Of a DNA stretch of 5,232 nt, positions 1-5,009 are shown piece after piece; position 1 is the first letter of the stretch; the number at the start of each line of letters is the position of its first letter. The DNA comes from Terriglobales bacterium (GTDB lineage Bacteria > Acidobacteriota > Terriglobia > Terriglobales > Acidobacteriaceae). The position numbers and the translations under genes were made by a program. Below the pieces are notes generated by a model that saw nothing but the letters and a program-made list of their open reading frames with translations, had not been told where the DNA came from and searched no databases. The stretch lies in assembly GCA_019241735.1 (NCBI GenBank), contig JAFAWN010000074.1, forward strand, positions 1 to 5,232. Reading direction: 5' to 3'.

Positions 1-500
1 GCTTCATCGAGATTGTGTTGCGCCGCGGCAACTTCTTCCGGGCGCGAGCCGTTCTGCAATTCTTCGAGATAAGCTTTGGCATTATCGACGGCGCCTTTGG
101 CCTGATCATAACCGGCGCGGAATTCCTGATCTTCGAGTCGAACAAGAACTTGGCCTTCTTTGACCTTGTCGCCCTTTTCCACGCCAATCCATTCGACGCG
201 ACCGGTGACTTTGGAATTTACCGTAATCTTGTGATGGGCGACGATGTACCCGCTGGCGGAGAGTACGACGCCCCCGATGTCGCTGTTTTCCGCCGTGGCC
301 CGCGCGATTTCAACTTCAGCGGCGTCGGCAGAGAAAAGCCGATAGATTAAAGCTGCCACGCCGAGGACGACAATCAGCGCGATCCCTCCGACAATGTAGC
401 GTCGGGCCCACGGCGACGGCTGGCCTCCGCCCGGGTCGGCGGATGCCGAGCGGTCGATGCGCAGGCTTTGCAAGTCTTCGTGTTTGGCGTCAATTGGCAT
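1..500 (-). CDS. HlyD/MacA-like periplasmic adaptor (membrane fusion protein), N-terminal part, cut by window edge
   Basis: Inner-membrane-anchored adaptor of an ABC (MacAB/DevBCA-like) exporter, expected to link the permeases to an outer-membrane channel across the periplasm. The first 166 codons are visible and the frame stays open to the left edge, so the C-terminal half is missing. Residues 1-33 are polar and cytoplasmic (MPIDAKHEDLQSLRIDRSAS start), with no lipobox or cleavable signal. Residues about 35-53 are one transmembrane helix (YIVGGIALIVVLGVAALIY). Residues about 77-125 form the first half of a biotinyl/lipoyl-like fold with the typical pattern SASGYIVAHHKITVNSKVTG, then EKGDKVKEGQVLVRLED. 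From about residue 126 a helical, Ala/Glu-rich stretch begins the alpha-hairpin. It is the fourth gene of the operon, 41 nt after permease B. The start is the first ATG of the frame; its own Shine-Dalgarno is weak (GGAA about 14 nt upstream). The family call is secure; the exact subfamily and substrate are not. Confidence 0.9.
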   Translation of the reverse strand, partial: MPIDAKHEDLQSLRIDRSASADPGGGQPSPWARRYIVGGIALIVVLGVAALIYRLFSADAAEVEIARATAENSDIGGVVLSASGYIVAHHKITVNSKVTGRVEWIGVEKGDKVKEGQVLVRLEDQEFRAGYDQAKGAVDNAKAYLEELQNGSRPEEVAAAQHNLDE

Positions 501-541
501 TAGTATGTTTGGATTCCGCGAGCGATTGCGTCCATGCTCTG

Positions 542-1705
542 CTAATCGCGCAGTGCTGACAGAATATCCCTTCTGGCCGCCTGCCATGCGGGCGCGATGC
601 CGCCGAACAGGCCCATGATAAGGGCGAACACTATTGCCGCTCCCAGTACTTGAGTTGTCATTCGCAGGCTGAAAACCACCTCGCTGAAGGTCACAGCATT
701 AGACGTCCCCGTCGTCATGCCGTTAAACGGAAGCATCAGAATAATACCAACCACCGCCCCAAGCAGCGACAACAGAACTGATTCAAATACAAACGATGTC
801 AGAATGCTTGGCCGGGAAAATCCAATCACGCGCAAGGTTGCAATCTCGCGGGAGCGATAAGCCACCGCCGCGTACATGGTATTCATCGCCGCGAAGCTGG
901 ATCCAATCGCCATTATGATTGCGACTGTCCACCCGATGATTTTGATCGGGGTGCCGGAACTGGTCTGCTTGGCGTAGTAATCCGGCTCGAGGACGCCTTC
1001 CAGCTTCAGCCGCTGATCGTCACTGACCCGGTTTTTAAGCGCCTGGGCTGCGACCGGGTCCGTGGCTCGGAGATACGCTGATGAGAATCCTCCCTGGCGG
1101 TCGAAATCTGACGCCATCTGATTCACATCTCCCCAGATTTCGGATTCGTAAGCGGAACCCCCGGCATCGAAAATGCCGACCACTTTCCATGGCCCCTTGC
1201 CAAACTGCATGCTATCCCCAATATTCGCCTGCGAAAAACGCTTATTTATAGACTGGCTGACTACGACTTCACGCTGTCCCGGAGTAAACCACCGGCCTGA
1301 AACCAATTTAACTTTGGGACGCAGTTCCAGTCCGTCGGGCATCATGCCGCGCACGGTGACGTTCACCTCGCCGGTGCCATCTTTGCGTGGCAGCACAATC
1401 ACCACCACCCACTCGCCGGACGCCATCGGCTCACCATGGCTGTCTTTCGCGATGCCAGGGAGATTTTTCAGCGTGGGGAAGTTCGCGGCGTCGAATCCGC
1501 CGGAAAGCTCAGCTTCGGATCCCTTGCGCAACACCAGCACATTCAATGGATCGCCGCTGGAGACAAACGCCCGTTGCAGGCCGGTGAGCAATGCCATTAG
1601 AAAGATGGCTGTCGTGACCGTCAAGGCAATGCCCAATGCGGTCATGATGGTGAGCCCCTTACGAAGCCGCAGGTTGCGAATGTTGTAACTGATTGGTATG
1701 GCCAT
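542..1705 (-). CDS. ABC transporter permease B, FtsX/MacB/DevC-like, 387 aa
   Basis: Membrane subunit of a type VII (MacB/LolCE/FtsX-like) ABC transporter, presumably driven by an ATPase not in this window. The usual four-helix layout is visible. TM1 lies at residues about 18-42. A large periplasmic domain spans about 45-250 (MacB_PCD-like, with VSGRWF-TPGQREVVVSQSINKRF at about 135-157, as is common in this family). TM2 is at about 254-281, TM3 at about 302-326 and TM4 at about 352-375. Between TM2 and TM3 is the FtsX signature YRSREIATLRVIGFSR (283-298), the coupling-helix region that contacts the nucleotide-binding subunit. The protein ends PAWQAARRDILSALRD, the typical amphipathic tail. 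The start ATG lies 15 nt after the stop of permease A2, with a modest Shine-Dalgarno (CGGA, 5-6 nt spacing). The length is normal for DevC-like permeases (about 385). It is only distantly similar to its two neighbours, so it is not part of their recent duplication. The substrate is unknown. Confidence 0.93.
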   Translation of the reverse strand: MAIPISYNIRNLRLRKGLTIMTALGIALTVTTAIFLMALLTGLQRAFVSSGDPLNVLVLRKGSEAELSGGFDAANFPTLKNLPGIAKDSHGEPMASGEWVVVIVLPRKDGTGEVNVTVRGMMPDGLELRPKVKLVSGRWFTPGQREVVVSQSINKRFSQANIGDSMQFGKGPWKVVGIFDAGGSAYESEIWGDVNQMASDFDRQGGFSSAYLRATDPVAAQALKNRVSDDQRLKLEGVLEPDYYAKQTSSGTPIKIIGWTVAIIMAIGSSFAAMNTMYAAVAYRSREIATLRVIGFSRPSILTSFVFESVLLSLLGAVVGIILMLPFNGMTTGTSNAVTFSEVVFSLRMTTQVLGAAIVFALIMGLFGGIAPAWQAARRDILSALRD

Positions 1706-1720
1706 AAATTTCCGAGTGCG

Positions 1721-2872
1721 CTATCCGATGTGGCGCAGGCCCTCCACAATGTTTACCCGCGATGCGTTGTAAGCCGGCAGGCACGCGCTCAAAAAACCCA
1801 TGGCAGCGGCAACCAGCAGCGCAACCCCCATGGTGCCCGCGGTCATTCTCAATCCTCCGGGAACTCCAATGCCTGCCGGCGAATGAGAAACAGCGGTCAC
1901 CAGGAGTGCGGCGCCGAGGACTCCCAGCCCTCCGCCCACGATTGCCAGGGCCACGGACTCGCCGACGAACAGCGAAAGTACCCCGCGCCGGGTAAATCCT
2001 AAAGTTTTTAGCATCGCGACCTCCCGGGTTCTTTCGCGTATGGACATGGCAATGGTATTGGCGGAAACCAGCAGGATGGCGAACACTACCGCTCCGCAGA
2101 TGCTCAAGATAAACGCCTTCACGTTCCCCAGCATGGCGATAAATCCCAACTGAAAAGCCTTTTCGCTTTCGGTCTTGGTGGGTTGCGGCGAATTATGAAA
2201 CAGGTCGTCAATTGCGCCCGAAATTCGAGACACGTCATCGGCGGAGGCGACGCGGGTGTAGTAAAACCCGGTTTGCCCTTTGAAAAAGGGCACTGCCTCT
2301 TCCAGATATGTCCGGTTGAAGTACAGGGCGCGGTTGGGCGGATCGATCTTGTAAATCGCACGAATGGTAAGTTCCGGATTTACCGGGAAGATGGTGCCCT
2401 GTAACGTGATCTTGTCGCCAATTTTCCAGCCGTATTTTTTGGCCAGTTCCGCATCCACCATGGCGCCGGCCCGATCGCGCTTCCAGGCTTCCACCTGATC
2501 GGCGGGCACAACTTTATCCGAGGCGGCGACCAGATATTCATTCGGATCCGTGGCGAACTGAGCAAAGAAATTTTCCGGCTTATCGTCCTTGTAGCGGCCG
2601 CCGAACCACGCCATGGGCGCGACCGCAACTACTCCCGGAATGCTGCGAATTTTGTCTCGGTAGTAGCCGGGGATGAAAAACGTCAGCGAGACCTTGTGGC
2701 GGGTGATCAGCCGCTGGGCAGAATTGGGGGCCCCCGCATCAATATAAAACGTCCGCCAGATCGTCATCATCAGGGTGAGCAGCAACAGAGAAAAGCCGAT
2801 GCTGAGCATGGTGAGGATGCTGCGGCGCTTGTTCCGAAACGCATTTCGAACCACGAAGCTGCTCAGGGTCAT
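1721..2872 (-). CDS. ABC transporter permease A2, FtsX/MacB-like, 383 aa, tandem paralogue of the upstream gene
   Basis: Inner-membrane permease of the MacB/FtsX superfamily. TM1 lies at residues about 20-40 after a basic N-terminus (AFRNKRRS). A periplasmic domain runs from about 45 to 245. TM2 is at about 252-275, followed by the coupling-helix motif SIRERTREVAMLKTLGFTR (277-295). TM3 is at about 300-326 and TM4 at about 345-367, and the tail is NIVEGLRHIG. It aligns end to end with the upstream permease A1 at about 63% identity (hand count). It is nearly identical around residues 221-300 and most different at 111-130 and 173-213 of the periplasmic domain. The start ATG sits 5 nt after the A1 stop. 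The only Shine-Dalgarno-like bases (AGG) overlap that stop codon, suggesting translational coupling. I infer that A1 and A2 form a heterodimer or alternative subunits. No frameshift or missing segment is seen. The substrate is unknown. Confidence 0.93.
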   Translation of the reverse strand: MTLSSFVVRNAFRNKRRSILTMLSIGFSLLLLTLMMTIWRTFYIDAGAPNSAQRLITRHKVSLTFFIPGYYRDKIRSIPGVVAVAPMAWFGGRYKDDKPENFFAQFATDPNEYLVAASDKVVPADQVEAWKRDRAGAMVDAELAKKYGWKIGDKITLQGTIFPVNPELTIRAIYKIDPPNRALYFNRTYLEEAVPFFKGQTGFYYTRVASADDVSRISGAIDDLFHNSPQPTKTESEKAFQLGFIAMLGNVKAFILSICGAVVFAILLVSANTIAMSIRERTREVAMLKTLGFTRRGVLSLFVGESVALAIVGGGLGVLGAALLVTAVSHSPAGIGVPGGLRMTAGTMGVALLVAAAMGFLSACLPAYNASRVNIVEGLRHIG

Positions 2873-2877
2873 GGTAC

Positions 2878-4026
2878 CTAGCCGATGTGGCGTAATCCTT
2901 CCACAATGTTAGTTTGCGAGGCGCGATAGGACGGCACCACCGCACTCAAAAAGCCGACGATCGCCGCGACAAACATCGATAAAGCGATCGTTCCCGCGGA
3001 AACCGGCGATAACGGAAAGAAGTTTGCGGAGGTCTTGGATGCCGCCAGGTGGATCAACCCCGCCGCACCCAGAGCTCCGAGCATCCCGCCGATAAGCGCA
3101 ATGGTTGCCGCTTCGGCGACGAACAATACCAGCACGGTCGCTCGAGTGAAGCCCAGGGTCTTAAGTACAGCAACTTCCCGCGTTCGCTCGCGGATTGACA
3201 TTGCCATGGTATTTGCCGACACCAGCAATGTGGCAAAAACCACTGCGGAGCAAATGCTCAGGATGAAAGCTTTCACATTGCCCAACATGGCGACAAATTC
3301 CAGCCCGAAGGCTTTCTCGCTTTCGGTCTTCGTCGGTTGCGGGGAGTTGTGAAACATGTCGTCCACCGCAACGGAGATCTTGCTTACGTCCTGCGGGTTG
3401 TCGGCAAGAATTCCGAAAGTCCCCGCCTTACCCTTGAAAAAATCGACTGACTCTTCCACATACTTGGTATTGAAATATACCGATTGATCGTCAGGTTGGG
3501 AGGTGAAAATTCCGCGAATATTAAGCTCCAGGTCCACCGGATATATCGTTCCCTTAAGCACGATCCGGTCCCCCAGTTTCCATTTGTATTTTTTGGCGAG
3601 AGTGCTGTCCACAATTACGCCCTGGCGGTCGCGCTGCCACTCTTTCACTTCTTCTGGAGATATGGTTATGTCGCGGTAAACCTTAAAAAACTCATCCGGA
3701 TCAGTTCCAAACTGAGCGAAGAAGTTCTCCGGCTTATCATCTTTATATAGCCCGCCAAACCATGAAACCGGAACCACGCCAACCACTCCCGGAACCGCTC
3801 TGATCTTCTCGCGATAATATCCCGGCAGGGCGAAGGTCAATGACACCTTGTGACGCACTACCAGCCGCTCAGAAGATTCGGCGCTGCCATTATCCATGTA
3901 AAAGGTCCGCCACAAAGTCATCATCAAGGTCAGAAGCAGCAGCGAGAACCCGATGCTGAGCACGGTCAGCATGCTGCGGCGCTTATTGCGAAACGCATTC
4001 TTGACGATGAAGCTGCTAAGAGTCAT
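2878..4026 (-). CDS. ABC transporter permease A1, FtsX/MacB-like, 382 aa, first gene of the operon
   Basis: Inner-membrane permease of the MacB/FtsX superfamily, with the same architecture as its tandem partner. TM1 is at residues about 20-40 and the periplasmic domain at about 45-245, including WFGG-YKDDKPENFFAQF at about 89-106, shared with the paralogue. TM2 is at about 252-275, the coupling-helix motif SIRERTREVAVLKTLGFTR at 277-295, TM3 at about 298-325, TM4 at about 344-366, and the tail is NIVEGLRHIG. The start ATG matches the paralogue's N-terminus residue for residue (MTLSSF), which supports it. However, the upstream Shine-Dalgarno is poor (GGTAA about 8 nt away, in an AT-rich stretch). 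It is the first gene of a minus-strand operon, followed after 5 nt by its paralogue, then permease B and the HlyD-like adaptor. The ATPase partner is not in the window. The substrate is unknown; MacB-type families export peptides, macrolides, glycolipids or lipoproteins. Confidence 0.93.
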   Translation of the reverse strand: MTLSSFIVKNAFRNKRRSMLTVLSIGFSLLLLTLMMTLWRTFYMDNGSAESSERLVVRHKVSLTFALPGYYREKIRAVPGVVGVVPVSWFGGLYKDDKPENFFAQFGTDPDEFFKVYRDITISPEEVKEWQRDRQGVIVDSTLAKKYKWKLGDRIVLKGTIYPVDLELNIRGIFTSQPDDQSVYFNTKYVEESVDFFKGKAGTFGILADNPQDVSKISVAVDDMFHNSPQPTKTESEKAFGLEFVAMLGNVKAFILSICSAVVFATLLVSANTMAMSIRERTREVAVLKTLGFTRATVLVLFVAEAATIALIGGMLGALGAAGLIHLAASKTSANFFPLSPVSAGTIALSMFVAAIVGFLSAVVPSYRASQTNIVEGLRHIG

Positions 4027-4135
4027 TTAATTCGTTACCAGTTTCCGGGGAACTTCAAAGGTGCAGCTTCAGGACTGCAACTCCCAGAACAAAGTCTCCT
4101 GAATACTGGGACGGAGACCGACCGTTAATGGATTT

Positions 4136-4182
4136 GGCTATCGAGTCGCGGGAAAAACCGCCATTAAGAATAGACGATAGCC
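4136..4182. repeat. 8-bp inverted repeat flanking the candidate operon promoter
   Basis: GGCTATCG at 4136-4143 and its exact complement CGATAGCC at 4175-4182 are separated by 31 nt. A second perfect inverted repeat, TTAATGG (4125-4131) with CCATTAA (4161-4167), interleaves with it in an a-b-a'-b' order. A small GCGG/CCGC stem (4148-4151, 4158-4161) lies between. The pairing is seen directly. A role as operator or as structured RNA is inference. Confidence 0.45.
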
Positions 4183-4195
4183 TGGCCCTAAACAA
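4167..4195 (-). promoter_or_regulatory. Candidate sigma70-like promoter for the permease operon
   Basis: Reading the minus strand, TTGTTT (4195-4190) and TATTCT (4172-4167) are separated by exactly 17 nt. They match the -35 and -10 consensus at 3/6 and 4/6. This would place transcription start near 4160 and give a leader of about 135 nt before permease A1. One arm of the 8-bp inverted repeat GGCTATCG/CGATAGCC falls in its spacer (4175-4182) and the other just downstream of the start, so the repeat could be an operator. The match is weak and could arise by chance. Confidence 0.25.
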
Positions 4196-4431
4196 CTGCG
4201 GCGTCGAGTGGAAGCCTCACGAAACACCACGCGCCTCCATAATTGCAAGAGGTCGCTGGATCACTGACTGCGCTACGCTCCTCTGATCTGGCGTGATTTT
4301 GTTTTTCGCGCCGATGCAACCCTGCTCCACTGCAACCCAGCAAACCCGGCGTATGCGCAGTGTGCACAGCGGTTCAGAATCGCGCCGCGTACGGAGTCTC
4401 CATCAGGGCGAAGGGATGTCCAAAACCGCAC

Positions 4432-4770
4432 TCATCGCCGAGCAGGGTGATTGGGGTCAGTGAACTCCATCAGCTCGATCGGCGCGCCGTTTTCGACGAT
4501 GAAGGCGACGCGCACGCCATCGGACGGGCTGTTCGGTGCAATTAAGATCTCGCGGCCAACGAGTTCGGACGTCAGATCACTTACCTCAAAAGCAACATGT
4601 GGCACTTGCCGGACCAACTGGGGAACAGCAGCGTCCGGTTCGAATCGCATCCACTCCACGCCATACTCGCTGTTTTCGTGTCCGACAAGAAAGATTTTCA
4701 GATGCTCGATGTAGCGCTCTCCGCGTCTGGGTTGGGTGGTAGGAATTCCAATGTGGTGATATCGACGCAT
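4432..4770 (-). CDS. Small VOC-superfamily (glyoxalase/dioxygenase-like) protein, 112 aa
   Basis: Single-domain vicinal oxygen chelate protein, probably a cytoplasmic, metal-binding homodimer; the reaction is unknown. The N-terminus MRRYHHIGIPT is a typical first VOC strand. EYGVEWMRFEPD follows at 35-46, then the second-module strand VPHVAFEVSDL (56-66), EILIAPNSPSDGVRVAFI (74-91) and GAPIELMEF (95-103). Probable metal ligands are His6 (or His5), His58 and Glu99, the usual H-H-E set of the superfamily. The length is normal for a one-domain VOC protein. The start ATG at 4770 is preferred over an in-frame TTG at 4800: GGGAGG lies 7 nt before the ATG, the family motif starts right after it, and nothing suitable precedes the TTG. 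It is transcribed away from the secreted-protein gene and toward the permease operon, about 405 nt upstream of it. Whether it is a lyase, isomerase, dioxygenase or resistance enzyme cannot be decided here. Confidence 0.88.
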   Translation of the reverse strand: MRRYHHIGIPTTQPRRGERYIEHLKIFLVGHENSEYGVEWMRFEPDAAVPQLVRQVPHVAFEVSDLTSELVGREILIAPNSPSDGVRVAFIVENGAPIELMEFTDPNHPARR

Positions 4771-4777
4771 TTTCTTG

Positions 4778-4783
4778 CCTCCC
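4778..4783 (-). promoter_or_regulatory. Ribosome binding site deciding the VOC start
   Basis: On the minus strand GGGAGG is followed by a 7-nt spacer and then ATG at 4770. It is the strongest Shine-Dalgarno on the minus strand in this window and fixes the start at the 112-residue form. Confidence 0.8.
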
Positions 4784-4800
4784 GTGAGGGGATAGCGCAA

Positions 4801-4829
4801 ATTCTACGGGATCACATGCGTAGAAGGAA
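4801..4829 (-). promoter_or_regulatory. Candidate promoter of the VOC gene
   Basis: On the minus strand TTCCTT (4829-4824) and TAGAAT (4806-4801; 5/6 to the -10 consensus) are 17 nt apart. This gives a predicted start near 4793 and a short leader of about 23 nt that carries the good Shine-Dalgarno. The -35 match is poor, so it may need an activator or be a chance match. Confidence 0.35.
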
Positions 4830-4841
4830 AAAGAGACAGCC

Positions 4842-4905
4842 GTCGGAAATCGAGCGCCGGAAACCGCGGCCGCAGAAATCTGCTGTTCTTCGCTAATTTT
4901 CCGAC
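4842..4905. repeat. 8-bp inverted repeat in the divergent intergenic region
   Basis: GTCGGAAA at 4842-4849 is exactly complementary to TTTCCGAC at 4898-4905, with a 48-nt spacer. Near the centre lie a GCGGCCGC palindrome (4866-4873) and a short dyad GCAGA-AA-TCTGC (4872-4883). The two arms sit just upstream of the two outward-facing promoter candidates. This would suit binding sites of a shared regulator, but that is inference. Confidence 0.45.
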
Positions 4906-4907
4906 AA

Positions 4908-4935
4908 TTCCTTCCACAGGCTCCTCAAGTACAAT
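4908..4935 (+). promoter_or_regulatory. Candidate promoter of the secreted-protein gene
   Basis: TTCCTT (4908-4913) and TACAAT (4930-4935; 5/6 to the -10 consensus) are separated by 16 nt, predicting a start near 4942 and a leader of about 68 nt. The -35 element resembles the one in the opposite-facing VOC promoter candidate (both read TTCCTTC-AC on their own strand). The call is weak on consensus alone. Confidence 0.3.
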
Positions 4936-4997
4936 TCATTCCTCCCACAAAGCAGTGCTTAGGTCCGGCAAGACTAACGGAAGGTTTAACCATTCAA

Positions 4998-5004
4998 GAG
5001 AGGA
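4998..5004 (+). promoter_or_regulatory. Ribosome binding site of the secreted-protein gene
   Basis: GAGAGGA lies 5 nt before the ATG at 5010. It is a strong Shine-Dalgarno that supports this start, together with the signal peptide that follows immediately. Confidence 0.75.
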
Positions 5005-5009
5005 ATTAC

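Larger units (their letters stand above)
1721..4026 (-). repeat. Diverged tandem gene duplication (permease A1-A2)
   Basis: Two adjacent, co-oriented genes of 382 and 383 codons whose starts are 1154 nt apart and whose products align with essentially one small gap near the C-terminus. Both begin MTLSSF, carry HNSPQPTKTESEKAF at 226-240, and end NIVEGLRHIG plus a TAG stop. The DNA differs at many third codon positions even where the protein is identical (for example around 2110-2180 against 3250-3320). The duplication is therefore old and held by purifying selection, not a recent copy or a recent gene conversion. Confidence 0.9.
4027..4431. other. Non-coding interval upstream of the permease operon and downstream of the VOC gene
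   Basis: About 405 nt with no convincing gene on either strand; the short frames across it lack a ribosome binding site and family resemblance. The left half (4027-4200) is the leader/promoter region of the permease operon. It holds several overlapping inverted repeats: 4068-4074 with 4097-4103, 4082-4087 with 4106-4111, 4094-4099 with 4113-4118, 4125-4131 with 4161-4167, and 4136-4143 with 4175-4182. The right half (4200-4431) is the 3' side of the VOC gene. It contains an 8-bp direct repeat TGCAACCC (4315-4322 and 4331-4338), a stem GGCGTG/CGCGCC at 4290-4312 with a T-rich loop, and a TGTGCACA palindrome at 4361-4368. None of these is diagnostic. No clear intrinsic terminator with a following T-tract was found for the VOC gene. 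Confidence 0.7.

Noticed and set aside
15..350. Plus-strand open frame of 111 codons at the left edge
   Set aside because: The opposite strand encodes an unbroken HlyD-like adaptor with a transmembrane helix and lipoyl-like motifs; the plus frame is its shadow.
1173..1688. Long plus-strand open frame (171 codons) inside permease B
   Set aside because: It lies antisense to a clear FtsX-like permease. Its translation is Ser/Pro/Arg/Thr-rich with no domain, and no Shine-Dalgarno supports it; it is a shadow of the GC-rich coding strand.
4290..4312. Possible intrinsic terminator after the VOC gene
   Set aside because: The stem GGCGTG/CGCGCC contains a G-T wobble, the T-run lies in the loop rather than after the stem, and the minus strand has no U-tract following it. 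It may be just a chance hairpin.
4315..4338. TGCAACCC direct repeat, 16 nt apart, as a CRISPR or iteron-like array
   Set aside because: There are only two short copies with no further periodic units, which is insufficient for any array.
4200..4431. Remnant gene or transposon piece in the non-coding interval (sequence around 4258-4290 with GATCA/TGATC arms and a GCGCTACGC core)
   Set aside because: The arms are only 5 bp with mismatches inside. No target-site duplication, transposase frame or recognisable protein remnant is visible.
4771..4800. Upstream TTG start for the VOC protein adding 10 residues
   Set aside because: There is no Shine-Dalgarno before the TTG. The extension contains the Shine-Dalgarno of the ATG at 4770, and the conserved MRRYHHIGIPT begins at the ATG.
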